From Chamaelirium japonicum (taxonomy: Eukaryota > Streptophyta > Magnoliopsida > Liliales > Melanthiaceae), in contig OX393549.1 of assembly GCA_947650365.1 (NCBI GenBank), positions 81,683,819-81,747,818 of the forward strand: DNA of 64,000 bases. The letters run 5' to 3'. How positions within the stretch are numbered: position 1 is the stretch's first letter; every line of letters begins with the position of its first letter. Positions 1-10,992 of this stretch are shown piece after piece. The notes below the pieces were generated by a model. That model had not been told where the DNA came from, did not search any database, and worked only from the letters and a program-made list of their open reading frames with translations. The position numbers and the translations under genes are program-made.

Positions 1-780
1 ATGCCACGTCATTTGGTTGGGTTGGTATAGTCTCGAGCGGCAGCAGCGGCTAGGGTTAACACTTAACAGAAATTGAAAAAAAAAGGGGCCTCCTCCTGAC
101 TCCCGAGCGGCCTCCTTTCCTCTCAAGCGGCCTCCTTTCCTCTCTCCCGAGTGGTTTCCTCCTGAGTCCTGGGACCCGAGTGGCCTCCTCCTCCTTTCCC
201 CGACGAGGGTCGGCGACAGGATTATGAGGGTCGAGGGTAGCACTTGAGCACATCACCTTTCTCTCTTGAGCACAACACCTTTGAGATTACGACGAGGTTC
301 GGCGACGGGGTAAGCAGCCGGTAGCACAACACCTTTCTCTCTTCTACCTCTGCCAACTGTCAGCCTTTCTCTCCTCCTGTTTATGTTTATGATATATGGG
401 GCAACAAATTTATAATTTTCCCTTGTTATTTGGGGCAGCAGCCGGCCCTTTATCTTCGAGACTTCGATAGCAGCCGGCAGCACAACATATCAAGGGTTTG
501 ATAGCAGCCGGAGGCCAGTCCGCCTCTCTTCTCTTCTCCTCCGCCTTCTCCAGACATCTAATCTTCTCCATATCAAGGTAATATTAATCTTTTGCATATC
601 ATGATAGAAAATCAGTAACGAAATTAAAAAAACAGTGAAGTAATACTCCAAATAAAAATCTCATGAAGTAATGCTGCAATTGAAAAATCAGTGAATTATT
701 GATGCAGTTGTATTGTAGGCAATACAAAATTATATAAGTCGCGTTAGAAATATCTTAGTTGCATAAATATAGGATAAAAA
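1..780. other. T/C-rich non-coding stretch
   Basis: No convincing gene is seen. Short motifs recur: cacctttctctctt occurs near 255 and 330, and gcagccgg recurs near 310, 430, 470 and 505. A possible splice donor (caag followed by gtaata) lies near 578, so this could be a 5' leader exon of a gene or element whose body is not recognisable. Short open frames here are proline/arginine-rich composition artefacts. Confidence 0.3.
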
Positions 781-2640
781 GTTAAAAAACTTCACTTTTG
801 AAGGCTCCGAATTTTCCGATTTTTTTTCAAATTTCACCCTGGCCGATTAAAACCCGAACCCGTTTTTTTCCCCGACTTTTATCTGTTTTTTTCCCGAACT
901 TTCCGATTTTTGCCGAACTTTTTCGAGTTTTACCCTCGCCGACTTATTGCCGAACCCGAACTTGGTGACTATGCTTGCACCTATTTCTTCTATCCCGCTT
1001 GTGATGAAATTAGCAATATAGGTTGCATCTTTCTTCTTTCCTACGGTGCATTCGGACTTCAAAAATATTGTACCCTTCGGTGAACATGCAAGCAAATTGA
1101 CGTGGGGCCTTTTCCTCGCATCTGTCCACGAGTCGAACATTACGGTACAACCGGTCACCGCCCACGACTCTCGAATAGTCTTCACATATTCCTCTGTCTG
1201 CCCTTTCAAAGTAGCCAAAAGCTTCGTTTTTCCGGTCTCGTAGCTTGGAGTTACGTACCCCGGCCCATGATTTGCGATCGCCATCATCGCATCCTTGAAC
1301 TCATTTGACCTCAACAAGTTGAAGGAAAGATTATTTGCCACAATCATTGCCATAAGCTTTAGATCGGCAATTTCCTTCTCTTTCTTCTTTATGAAGGAGG
1401 CAATCTTCGGTTGACCTCCACCTTTCACTCCCTCTTCCAAAGAAGGTTGAAATTGAACCTCCCGTTCCTATACTTCCATGTGATTGAGAAATGGGAGAGC
1501 TTGAGCTTCCGGTAGATGACTTATCCAATTCGGACATTCGAGGCCTCTTGTTCCTTGACTCGATCCCCGTGACCGCCTCCTTGGCCAACTGACAAATTTC
1601 ATCATTAACTGCTGTGCATGGCCGCACCTCACACCCTTCAACTTTCGCCAAATGGTATTTCATTCTTGTTATTGATGCCGTAAATAATTCATTGCAATAC
1701 TTGCAACGAAGTTTGCTATTCTCAGGCTCAACAAAGTCCCAAAATTTATCTTTTATTCTCGGCATAGTTATTCAATGAAGAGAATCAAAACTGAAAGAAG
1801 ACAAATAAAAAAATACAATACAAATGTTACAATACATATCAATTACAGATGAAAAGTAAAAGAAAACATAAACAAATTGATATTAGAATGGAATAATGAT
1901 ATGTAAATATGTAATCTGAATTTCTGATTTCTGTAACTTTTGTATAAATTGAAACCAAATTTTTTTTTTACTGCAGTGAAATATAGAAGATGAGGGAAAG
2001 ACTGAAGAGAGGGAAACATGGAATCATGGAAAAAAGAGAGAATTAGAAGGAATAAAGGATAGAAAAATACAAACCTAGCAGTGATTCGTCGCCTCGACTC
2101 CCGATCAGAACCCTTGCTTGTGCAGAATCAACAGATCTGCTCCTCCGTGGCTCTGCCTCGCCGTCGCCGCCTCGCCGTCACCGATCGCAGGGGTCTGGGG
2201 ATCGCAGGGGCTCGCCGATCGCAGTCGCCGTCGCGGATCGCAGTCGCAGGGGCTCGCTGATCGCGGTCGCCGTCGCCGATCGCACGGGTTTGGGGATCGC
2301 AGGGGTCTCAGGTCTGGGGATAAAAAGACGACTGCGAGTCTTTTATTCCACCGAACCCGAACCCGAACCCGAACCCATTTTCCTGATTCGGTGGATTTTT
2401 AAAAAAACCCGAAACTGAACCCGAACCCGAACCCATTTGCCGAACTAAACCCGTATTAAACCCATTTTCACGTATTAAACGTTTTAAACACGTATAAAAC
2501 GCGTAGTTACGTCTTTTTTGAAAAAAACGCGTTTTTTTCTCGTTTGCTACGAAACCGGATTAGTACGCGTTCTATACACGTTTTTTTCAAAAAAACGGGT
2601 GTTTTTGTAACTATGAATGTAATTTGTAGTGTAGAAACCA
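780..2640 (-). mobile_element. Decayed hAT-superfamily DNA transposon
   Basis: The block holds a hAT transposase fragment on the minus strand (847-1765), flanked on both sides by sequence rich in the subterminal motif cccgaac: several copies near 850-960 and a cluster at 2341-2450. Subterminal repeats of this kind are typical of plant hAT elements. The 2465-2620 part adds related short motifs (cgtattaaac, acgcgttttt). I could not fix terminal inverted repeats or an 8-bp target duplication, so the limits are approximate. The C-terminal hAT dimerisation region is missing. Confidence 0.55.
847..1765 (-). pseudogene. hAT transposase N-terminal fragment (BED finger + DUF659)
   Basis: Translated from the start at 1765, the first about 50 residues form a BED-type zinc finger (Cys21, Cys24, His38, Cys45 in the CKYCNELF context). 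A low-complexity Ser/Gly linker follows, then a second frame starting near 1440 that encodes the beginning of DUF659, with the hallmark GCTVMFDSWTDARKRPHVN; its Asp corresponds to the first catalytic acid of hAT transposases. The two parts are in different frames, meeting near 1430, which implies at least one frameshift. The catalytic core and C-terminal hAT domain are absent. This is a broken transposase, not a host gene. Confidence 0.75.
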
Positions 2641-3113
2641 TTATATCAATATGACGTAGGACAACCTAAGTGTACTCACTTATATGGTAAGATATATGAT
2701 ATGATGATTTTTAAACCCAGAGGAATTAACTATAAGAAGATGGTTCCTGTTCTATATGCTGGGATGCAATTCTAAGCAATGAATGTGATTGTTGAAATGA
2801 AAAGTTTACTCTAAGTAATGGATAAGATGTATGCATCAAGTCAAAGCAAGTGCAGATAATTCTAAAAGAGAGCAGGGGCGGTCAGGAACTTCACTGCTAG
2901 AGCTATAGGTTGCTTGATCAACGTACAATTTACCCTTTTGGGCACGCCTTATACCAGTCATAAATCATGCTTTACGGGGATAAAGATCCAGCACCAAGTT
3001 ACGTGAAAGGCTTGCTCTCCACTTAAGATCCTTATAGATTGTATGCATGCAGAAATTTGGCGGCAATGAGCTCGTATGCAGTGGATACAACACTAAAAGG
3101 GATCTTGTGATGG
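2640..3113. other. Non-coding stretch, nothing recognised
   Basis: AT-rich sequence without a convincing gene or repeat. The part after about 2875 could belong to the same organelle-derived insertion as the adjacent 23S segment, but I could not match it to a specific organelle gene. Confidence 0.3.
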
Positions 3114-3987
3114 GGATTTGGTACCGCTCTCTCGGCCCGCAACGAAACAGTGCGTTACTTCTCGATGTCCAATAGTGTCTAAATGCATTTTGGGGAGAAC
3201 CAGCTAGCTTTGGGTTCGAGTGGCATTTCACCCCTAACCACAACTCATCTGCTGATTCTTCAACATCAGTCGGTTCAGACATCCACTTAGTTTCACGCAA
3301 ACTTCATCCTGGTCATGGATAGATCACCCGGGTTCGGGTCCATAAGCAGTGACAATAGCGCTATGAAGACTCGCTTTCGCTACGGCTCCGATGGGTTCCC
3401 TTAACCAAGCCACTGCCTATGAGTCATCGGCTCATTCTTTAACAGGCACGTGGTCAGAGATCACATTCACCTCCAACTGCTTGGGAGCTCATGGTTCCAT
3501 GACCTTTCCCTCATGGTACTACTTCACTATCGGTCACCCAGGGGTATTTAGCATTGTAAGGTGGTCCTTGCTGATTCACACGGGATTCCACGTGCCCCAT
3601 GCTACTCGGGTCAGAGCGTAAGCTAGTGATGCTTTCGACTACTGGACTCTTGCCATCTAGGGTGCAATACTCCACTGCTTTGCCTAGCAGCACGACGCTT
3701 GTATTGCTCTCCCACAACCCCGTTTTCATGATTTAGGCTGCTCCCATTTCGCTCGAAGGTCCTACGGGAATCGGTTTTGCTTTCTTTTCCTCTGGCTACT
3801 TAGATGTTTCAGTTTGCCAAGTTGTCTCTTGCCTGGCCATGATTCAGCAGCAGTTCGAAAGGTTGACCTATTTAGGGAATCTCCAGATCTATGCTTATTT
3901 TCAGCTCCTCGAAGCATTTCATCGCTTGCTACGCCCTTCCTCGTCTCTGGGTGCCTAGGTATCCACCGTAAGTATTTCTTCGTTTGA
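3114..3987 (-). pseudogene. rrn23: Plastid 23S rRNA fragment (nuclear plastid DNA)
   Basis: The complement of this stretch follows the 5' third of chloroplast 23S rRNA: the start (tttgaac on the plus strand, near 3982), the tract ggatacctaggcacccagag, the segment around aggggtgaaatgccactcga, and the conserved agctagctggttctccc region. Homology stops near 3114 in the segment ggtaccaaatc. Many scattered substitutions relative to the usual plastid sequence, plus the nuclear transposons around it, indicate an old nuclear insertion rather than organelle DNA. It should be non-functional. Confidence 0.85.
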
Positions 3988-4129
3988 ACCTCGCCATTAA
4001 CGTTAAGGCTGTCATCCTAAGGTGCTGCTAAATAAGGATCTTATCAATGTCCATGAATGATAAATCATAGATCGAAGTGCCGAATTGAAAAAATTGGGTG
4101 CTATCATAGTACCGGCTAAGTTCACGAGC

Positions 4130-4165
4130 TGGAGATAAGCAGACTCGAACCGCTGACATCCGTCG
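4130..4165 (-). pseudogene. trnA-UGC: 3' exon of plastid trnA(UGC)
   Basis: The minus strand carries the T-arm and acceptor half of plastid tRNA-Ala (gcggttcgagtctgcttat), at the position expected upstream of 23S rRNA in the plastid rRNA operon. The order 23S, spacer, trnA 3' exon, trnA intron matches the plastid operon. The 5' exon is not present, so no complete tRNA can be made here. Confidence 0.8.
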
Positions 4166-4514
4166 CAGGGTAAACCACCGCCTCTCAAGCCTCCCCGACT
4201 AATTCTACTATAGAGGCCAACGATAGACAATAACTCCCCCCCCGAACACAACTTACAACTTTCATTACTGTGCTCCCCAAATAGCAACTCGTCTCAAAAT
4301 CTCAAAAGGGACTGAGTTGAAATTATATTCTAAGGATTCTTGTGGTTCTGGAGAAGCCAGCTACAAGAGAACCAGGAACGGAGAGCTCTCTCCCTTTTTC
4401 CGCTCGACTCTTTGGTCTCTAATAATGTCGGTTTTAAAAATGAGTGATTGCCCTTCTCCGACCCTTACTGCCCAACCGGAGAGCAGACAGCTAATGCGTT
4501 CCACTTATTGAACA
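4166..4514 (-). pseudogene. Partial group II intron of plastid trnA(UGC)
   Basis: Continues the plastid operon order upstream of the trnA 3' exon. The 3' part of the intron is present, including a domain V-like hairpin on the complement of 4242-4273 (the gaaagttgtaag context) and the stretch complementary to gttcaataagtggaacgcat near 4510. Plastid similarity ends at about 4514, marking one border of the insertion or a rearrangement junction. Confidence 0.7.
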
Positions 4515-4690
4515 GCTGAATAGGGTATGATAGTAGTCAATCGGAAAACGGCATAATAAGCCGGGATTCCGTGAAGTTAGCTTTCCAAAACCGTGCAATT
4601 AGTCAGCCAGTCGAGAATACCCTACTTCTAAGGGGTAAGAGAAGCAATTTCGGATCAGTGAACGCCCCCCAAATTGGATTAAGTGAAAAA
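4515..4690. other. Non-coding, possibly further organelle-derived DNA
   Basis: Similar in texture to the neighbouring plastid insertion but not matched to a specific plastid or mitochondrial gene. No frame or RNA gene is supported. Confidence 0.25.
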
Positions 4691-4802
4691 CAGCCTAGGC
4701 GCCAGGCGCCAGGCGGTAGCCGCCTAGGGAAAACCGCCCGCTTAGGGGTCAACGCCCAGGCGTCCAACGGTCCAAAATGCCCATGCGCCTGCCTAGGTGA
4801 CA
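4690..4802. repeat. CCTAGGCG-type short repeat cluster
   Basis: Contains gcctaggcgccaggcgccag, cgcctaggg and gcctaggtg in both orientations. Palindromic CCTAGG/AGGCG clusters like this are common in plant dispersed repeats. No coding potential is inferred. Confidence 0.5.
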
Positions 4803-4845
4803 CTTTGACTAGAGAGATAATGCCTACTGATATGACTTACGAATG

Positions 4846-5985
4846 CTAATTGAGGAGAGTCATAGTAAACTTTTGAAAATAGGAGAGACTTGTTAGAAAC
4901 AAAGGTGGAAACTGGACAAGGAGCAAGTCTTCTGAGCTTTGGTTATCGAGTTTGATGGAGGAGGTAGTGGTTCGAGTGGTTTCTTCACCTGTCGAGATTC
5001 TCGAGAACCACTTTGCTTCTTCCTTCAAACATATACTTTCAGAGGCTTAGTTGCAGTAGCTTGTTTATTGGAAGATTCGAATGACAAAATGGATGGAATA
5101 GTCGGAACATTCAGTTCAATTGAATGTATACATATATCGGCATCCACAAAGGCAATTAAAGAGATCTACTCAGAAATTTACTCTTTAATCCCAAAAGTCT
5201 AGTTGTACTTTGAAACCAATCTGCGTACAGTCCTAAAACGGCTCATTCTCAAGTTCCAGACTTCAATTATACCCTAGAATGATTCAATAAAATGAAAAAA
5301 GTACATTAATGGATATGAAATAGTAAGGTTTACACTTTACATAATGTTCCTTGCCATGATCGAGAGGTAGGATGAAAATTTCTTTTTGAATCTCAATCAG
5401 ATGTACATTTCGCCAATCTTGTATCCATGCGTCCTACAAAGAATTTCATTGCTTCCTCTAATTGAATATTCGCATGCATCACTTGATTGTATATTTCTTG
5501 AAAACTATAAGATTCATACACTATATCAAGTGATTCTTCTTCGTGAGGAACATCAAGAATGGATCTTTAAATCCTTTGAACTTCAAATGGTTGTATAATT
5601 GAGATGGTTTTGCCAGCCTTTCTATACCATGGATAGACCTTCACAATTTAGTGAAAATTTTCCATCGACATTTTGTGTTTATATATGCCAACACATTGTC
5701 TCTTAAGAGTTCCTTCTTTAAGAACCTCCTTGATTTTGGGGCTTCAACTTGGACAGCTAGTGTAAAAATTGTTTACATTGATTCAAATTTGTCTTCTTCG
5801 TTTCTAGATCTGAAAACTTTTTGTCCTTCATGGCTGCAAGAATTATTACTGTCCTAATAATAGATGGCAAACCTCCATCTCCAAAATTGATGAAAAAGAT
5901 AGTTTGTAACAGAATGTTACCTTCATCTTTCTCCAACAGGTGATAAGACTTGCAATTACATTTCACTATTTGATTTATAGCTTGT
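4846..5985 (-). other. Unassigned region with protein-like but interrupted frames
   Basis: On the minus strand several short segments read like protein: one near 4850-5240 rich in Lys, Ser and Pro, with a short LKVYV-type motif such as occurs between integrase and reverse transcriptase of copia elements, and others near 5386-5600 and 5757-5966. They do not form a continuous frame and I recognise no domain with certainty. This may be an old retroelement or gene remnant. No claim of function is made. Confidence 0.25.
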
Positions 5986-6282
5986 TCACAGTTTTAGCAA
6001 CGAATGTTGATCATTTTGTGCAATTGCTTGAGGTGCATTTTGTCTGGAATAAACTCTTCCGGTCATCTCCCTCCATCCCTTGTGACTCCTCATAAGGAAT
6101 GCATGGATCGGTGAGATCTTGTTGGGCTGAATTTTTGTAGCATCATCCTTCCATGGAAGCCGAGAATGCTCCAAGTGACTGATCATATCAGATTGTTGTA
6201 TAGCATGAACTCCACATGGCTCACGGTGAAATGGTGTCTCGACATCCACCTTTGATGTATTCCCTATGGGACATCGCCGCAA
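5986..6282 (-). CDS. Hypothetical open frame, unrecognised
   Basis: An uninterrupted 98-residue frame with ordinary, non-repetitive composition (two Cys, several His) beginning MRRCPIGNTSK. No family is recognised. It lies just outside the copia element's left target duplication, and could be an exon of the remnant that continues to about 4850 or chance. The neighbouring minus-strand segments at 5757-5966 and 5386-5600 have similar composition but are in other frames. Confidence 0.2.
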   Translation of the reverse strand: MRRCPIGNTSKVDVETPFHREPCGVHAIQQSDMISHLEHSRLPWKDDATKIQPNKISPIHAFLMRSHKGWREMTGRVYSRQNAPQAIAQNDQHSLLKL

Positions 6283-6375
6283 TCTACAGGGATTGAATTA
6301 GACTCTAATATTAAATGATGCAAAATAGAATCTTCGGCTGAGATGAAACAGATGAAATAGGAATGATTTGCACCA

Positions 6376-6380
6376 GTCTA
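6376..6380. repeat. Left target-site duplication of copia element
   Basis: The 5-bp sequence gtcta directly abuts the LTR here and is repeated immediately after the other LTR at 10988-10992. Confidence 0.8.
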
Positions 6381-6526
6381 TGAACAAACTCGCGTTAGGG
6401 TGTTAAGAAACCCTAACGCCCTTTTATAATAAACTAAATTATCAGAATTACAAAGAAGTCCTCAAAGAAAACAATATTACTAATAAGTACAAACTAATTA
6501 CTAATAAGGACAAACTCTCTCCAATA
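6381..6526 (-). repeat. 3' LTR of copia element
   Basis: Near-identical to 10842-10987. In element orientation it begins TATTGG and ends TCA, so its termini are TA...CA rather than TG...CA; this placement is the one that gives a perfect gtcta duplication. The adjacent tract gagggggag in element sense is the polypurine tract. Confidence 0.85.
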
Positions 6527-6533
6527 CTCCCCC

Positions 6534-7252
6534 TCAAGCTGGAGCAAAGACATCAGACATTCCCAGCTTGGAAACAGTAGTAAGAAGACGAGTAGGTCCA
6601 ATAGCCTTGGTAAATGCATCAACAATCTGGTCAGCAGATGGAATGAATACTGGAGTAATGGTACCAGACCGAACATGATCCCGGAGGAAGTGAATATCAA
6701 CCTCAATATGCTTGGTTCGCTCATGAAGAACAGAATCAGAAGCAAGCATAATTGCTGACTGATTATCACAGAAAAGAGTCGAACAACCGGACGTAGGAAA
6801 TCCAAGCTCTGATAAAAGAGAATGTAACCAAATAAATTCGGTGGTCCCATGCGCCATAGCACGATACTCAGCCTCAGCAGAAGATCGAGAGACAACATGC
6901 TGCTTTTTACTCTTCCATGAAATGAGATGCTCACCATAAAATGTGCAGACGCCAGAAGTAGAGCGACGATCGGAAAGGGAACCCGCATAATCCGAATTAG
7001 TATAACAGGACAACTCGAATCCATCCTGAACCCGATAAAAAAGTCCAAGGCCAAGAGCAACTTTAAGATAATGTAGAATCCGAATTGCAGCCGCCATATG
7101 GGATGTGCGGGGAGCATGCATAAACTGACTCACCACACTAACTGCAAAGCTGATATCAGGTCGAGCGTGAGTTAGATAAATCAAACGACCAACAAGACGC
7201 TGATAGGTACTTGTAACAGAAAGAAGATCACCGGATTCTGCATGTAAACGAT
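6534..7252 (-). mobile_element. Copia RNase H part
   Basis: Encodes the copia RNase H: an ARPDISFAVSVVSQFMHAP segment, then TNSDYAGSLSDRRSTSG, SWKSKKQHVVSRSSAEAEY and a C-terminal HIEVDIHFLRDHV stretch, all hallmarks of the Ty1/copia family. The upstream part of pol lies beyond the nested transposon that inserted at 7262/7263. Confidence 0.9.
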
Positions 7253-7262
7253 GATTAGCATC

Positions 7263-8348
7263 TAAGAAGCACGGATACGGATACAGGATACAGGTACGAT
7301 ACGATACGGGTTCGGCGATACGACAAATCTTAAAAAAGTAGGATACGGGTACGACTAAGGATACGGCAATAAATTATTATTTTTTAAATATTTATTTTAA
7401 ATAAAATATTAAATTATTAATTTATAGAACTATTAATTGATAGAATGCATCATAAAGAACATATTCAATATAGAAGCACAGGTTGTTGCATATTCAATAT
7501 AAACAAAATATTAATTGCTATAATTTATCACTGTTTTTTGAAAAAAATTTAATAAAGTTCTCATAATTGGCTCAATATTTTATCACTGTTTTTTTATCGA
7601 TCTTATTGCATATTTGCAGATCCTGACGGCAGGTTAGAAAGCCTGCAAATGGGGCTGTGAGGGAGAGCGAGAAAGAGAAAGAGAGAGAGAGGGAGGGAGC
7701 GAGATATGGGGCTGTGAGAGAAAGAGACGGGCGAACGGCGGACGACTGCAATTGGGCAGCGGACGGGTGCGGGGGGACGGTGGGCGACTGCAGTTGGGCG
7801 ACGGACGAGCGGCAATCAGGCGGGCGACGGCGAACGACAGACGACGGGCGCGGGCGGACGCCTGCCTCTCTACTCTCCCTCTCTTCTCGCTCGATCCAGA
7901 AAACAGGGTGGGGTAGGGTTAAATTTTGGATAAATTACACATAGACCCCCTACAGTTTGAAAAACATATCACTTGCACCCCCTCCAGGGGGGGCATTTGT
8001 AGGGTTTTAAGCATAAGGGGGTGTAAGTGATAATCGGTCAAACTATAGGGGTCTTTGTGCAATTTATTCTTAAATCTTTTAGCGTGGGACAGTGAGTTTG
8101 GGTTTGGATTTGGGTTTGGGTTTGAGTTTAACTTTTAACCAAACCCAAACTCGATAACCCAAGCCCAAACCGGTCAGCCGTATCCCTCCCGTATCCGGGC
8201 CGTATCCCAGCCGTATTCGGGCCGTATCCTGGCATTTTTAAATCCAGGATACGCCCGAAACGTATCGGACACGTATCCGAGCCGTATCCGTGTCCGATAC
8301 GTATCCGGTACGGGTACGTCATGTATTTTGAAGTATCCGTGCTTCATA
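7263..8348. mobile_element. Nested Mutator-like MITE in copia element
   Basis: Terminal inverted repeats gaagcacggatac (7266-7278) and gtatccgtgcttc (8333-8345) bound about 1.09 kb of non-coding DNA. The 10-bp target duplication gattagcatc is at 7253-7262 and 8349-8358. The copia coding region resumes exactly on either side. A 9-11 bp duplication is characteristic of the Mutator superfamily. The ends are rich in ggatacgg repeats; the middle holds a (GA)n tract near 7665-7700, a GC-rich cgggcgacgg stretch and gggtttggg repeats near 8100. No transposase is present. Confidence 0.8.
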
Positions 8349-8358
8349 GATTAGCATC

Positions 8359-9140
8359 CATCGGTGTACGAGCCGGTCGACACCCAAGAAGACCAATATC
8401 ATGCAGAAGATCAAGTGTATACTTCCGCTGAGAGATAGAGATACCCTGATGAGAACGAGCTATCTCAATTCCCAGAAAGTAACGAAGAGGACCAAGATCC
8501 TTTACTTCGAAGGCAGCCTGAAGAGTATTCTTGACAGCAGTAATCCCAACTGCATCATCCCCTGTAAGAATAATATCATCAACATATACTAGAACAATAG
8601 CAAGTCGGCCCTCAGCAGTGATCTTAATAAAGCAAGTAGGATCAGCATAACATCGAGTAAAACCGATACGAAGAATCACAATACTAAAACGCTCAAACCA
8701 AGTCCTGGGAGACTGCTTCAAGCCGTAAAGTGACTTGAGCAAGCGACAAACCCGGCCCGAATACTCCCCCTGAAGACGATACCCGGGAGAGGGGTCCATA
8801 TATATCTCCTCATCCAGATTACCATAAAGAAAGGCATTCTTGATATCAAGCTGATGAAGAGGCCAAGAGTGGCTAGCAGCAAGAGAAAGCAGTAAACGAA
8901 CACTGGTCAACTTGGCAACAGGAGTAAAGGTAGCACCAAACTCATCAGCAGTCTGCGTAAAACCTCGAGCTACAAGCCTGGCTTTGTAACGTTCAAGAGA
9001 ACCATCAGCACGATACTTTACAGTGTATACCCACTTGCAGCCCACAGTACACTTTCCAGGGGGAAGATGAACCAAAGCCCAAGTTCCATTCTGGCGCAAG
9101 GCAGACATCTCAGCATCCATAGCTTTGACCCACTCAGGAT
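8359..9140 (-). mobile_element. Copia reverse transcriptase part
   Basis: Carries copia reverse-transcriptase signatures: AMDAEMSALRQNGTWALV, GCKWVYTVKYRADGSLERYK, ARLVARGFTQ, LDIKNAFLYGNLDEEIYM, the catalytic LVYVDDIILTG and LGPLRYFLGIE. It is followed, beyond the nested MITE, by RNase H. Confidence 0.92.
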
Positions 9141-9229
9141 CACGTAGAGCCTCAGTAGTAGAACGAGGAATGCGAATAGAGTCTGTGGCAGTTAGATAAG
9201 CATGATATGCATGGGAAAGGCCCTGATAA

Positions 9230-10129
9230 GAGACAACACTCGCCAAAGGGTGATTAGTGACACAAGTACGCAGATGTGGGTACAGCTGGTAACATCGGGA
9301 GCGATCATGAAACTGCTTGCCACAATAGGTACAAGGACCAGGAGGACCACTAGTGCCACGACCACCAAGTAGATCACGATCACCAGATAGAGAGCGACCT
9401 CCACGACCACGAGCGTGCGAGAGCGGAGGACGGGAACCAGAAGTAAGAGCCATCTGCTCAGTCGGAAGATCACTGGAAGGAGGAACAAACATCCGTTATG
9501 CACCAGTAAGACGAAGGCGACGCTCCTGATCAGCAACCAGAGAAAAGGCATCGAGAAGGTCGGGGAGAAGGGACATCCTAATAATCTGAACACGAATAGC
9601 CTCAAACTCGGATCGAAGTCCCATCAAAAACTGGTATGTCTCCCTCTTCTCCTGTCGGCGCCGAGCAAGCGCAGCATCAATAGGGTCCTGGAAAGCACTC
9701 AGCGGCTCTAAATCAGACAGCTCGTGAAAACGACTCTGAAACAGAACGGTCATCCTGAGTAGCGGCAGTAATTTCCCGATATACAGCATAGATCCGAGCA
9801 TCAACCCGAGTGTGTCCATAAGTTCTTTGGAGAGCAGACCATAAATCAGAAACAGAATCATACCGCATGAACTGCTCATAGATTTTGGGTTCCATCGAGC
9901 ATTGAAGCCAACCAAGGATCTGAAAATTTTCGGTGGTCCACTTTAATACGTCGGTCACCTCTGTAGGTTTCGAGACACCAGTAAGCCATGCATGCTTATC
10001 GCGACTGGCAAGATAGACACGAACAAAGTTGGACCAGGAAAGAAAATTCTTGTCATCCAAGAGAACGGTAGTAATGCGACGGGCAAAACCGTCTTGAGCG
10101 CCAACAAAGGGGGCGACCTTGAAATCCAT
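9230..10129 (-). mobile_element. Copia gag part
   Basis: Begins near 10129 with a gag start of the plant copia type (the LLDDKNFLSWSNFVRVYL segment), followed by the SDLWSALQRTYG and DRSVSESFSRA helices. It includes a zinc-knuckle-like CTYCGKQFHDRSRC near 9292-9333. Gag forms the particle shell and binds the element RNA. Confidence 0.8.
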
Positions 10130-10829
10130 GGGGAGTGATGAAAAGAAAAAAAAAAGGACAGGGTTGATGTAGACGAAAAAGAAACAGAATCACCACCCCC
10201 CAAAAAAAAGGGAAAACAAATTTCAGTCAAGGAAAAAAATTTGACAGGCAATCAACCATCAACAGTCAGCGAAAGCAACATCGGGGACGCCCAATAAAGG
10301 CAGCGGCAACAGAAGGCGCGGGAGGTTCTGTAGAGGGCAGCAGGGGGTGCAGGATGCGCTGTAGAGGGTAGCAGGGGGTGCGGGATGCCGCAGGGGGGGC
10401 GCAGGGTGGCGCGGTAGTGGTGGCAGGGGGGGTGCGGGGTGGCGCGGGAGTGGCGCGGGAGTGGCGGCAGGGGCGCAGGGGGGGTCGCTGGGGTGGCGCG
10501 GAGGCGCAGGGGGGTTGCGGGGTGGCGGCAGGGGCGCAGGGGAGGGTGCGGGGTGGCACGTGAAGCGCAGGGGGGGGGTGCTAGTGTGGTGCGGTGGCGA
10601 AGGGGATGGCACGGGGTCGTTCGGACGTCGAGCGGGAGTCGCCGGAAGGGTACTGGGGTGGCGTGGGGGCGCTCGGGCGGCGAGCGGGAGTCGCCGGAGG
10701 GTGCGGGGGCGTTCGGGCGTCGAGCGGGAGTTGCCGGAGGGCGCGGGGGTGATCGGACGGCGAGCGGGAGTAGTCGGAGGGTGCGGAGGTGACCGAACGA
10801 GTCGCGGACGTCGAGTGGGAGTCGCCGGG
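10130..10829 (-). mobile_element. Copia untranslated leader, GC-rich
   Basis: Lies between primer site and gag start. The 10380-10800 part is a degenerate tandem repeat of gcgcaggggggg-type and gcgagcgggagtcgccgg-type units. Long apparent frames on both strands here are proline-, arginine- or glycine-rich composition artefacts. Confidence 0.65.
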
Positions 10830-10841
10830 GCTCTGATACCA

Positions 10842-10987
10842 TGAGCGAACTCGCGTTAGGGTGTTAAGAAACCCTAACGCCCTTTTATAATAAACTAAAA
10901 TATCAGAATTACAAAGAAGTCCTCAAAGAAAACAATATTACTAATAAGGACAAACTAATTACTAATAAGGACAAACTCTCTCCAATA
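10842..10987 (-). repeat. 5' LTR of copia element
   Basis: Copy of 6381-6526. The primer site at 10830-10841 abuts it, and the right target duplication gtcta follows at 10988-10992. Confidence 0.85.
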
Positions 10988-10992
10988 GTCTA

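Larger units (their letters stand above)
6381..10987 (-). mobile_element. Ty1/copia LTR retrotransposon, broken
   Basis: A 4.6-kb element read on the minus strand, with two 146-bp LTRs, a perfect 5-bp target duplication, an initiator-Met-type primer site (tggtatcagagc complement, 10830-10841) and a purine tract next to the 3' LTR (6527-6541). Recognised parts in element order are leader, gag with zinc knuckle, reverse transcriptase and RNase H; protease and integrase are not recognised. The LTRs differ at about four positions of 146, which suggests an age of the order of one million years at rates often used for plants. It is broken, with several defects, and contains a nested DNA transposon at 7263-8348. 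Confidence 0.9.

Noticed and set aside
3114-4514. Functional chloroplast or mitochondrial rRNA operon in the window
   Set aside because: Only partial 23S and a tRNA 3' exon are present, diverged, and surrounded by nuclear transposons.
10252-10844. Long Pro/Arg/Gly-rich open frames on both strands
   Set aside because: They lie in the GC-rich leader of the copia element and arise from tandem GC repeats with few stops.
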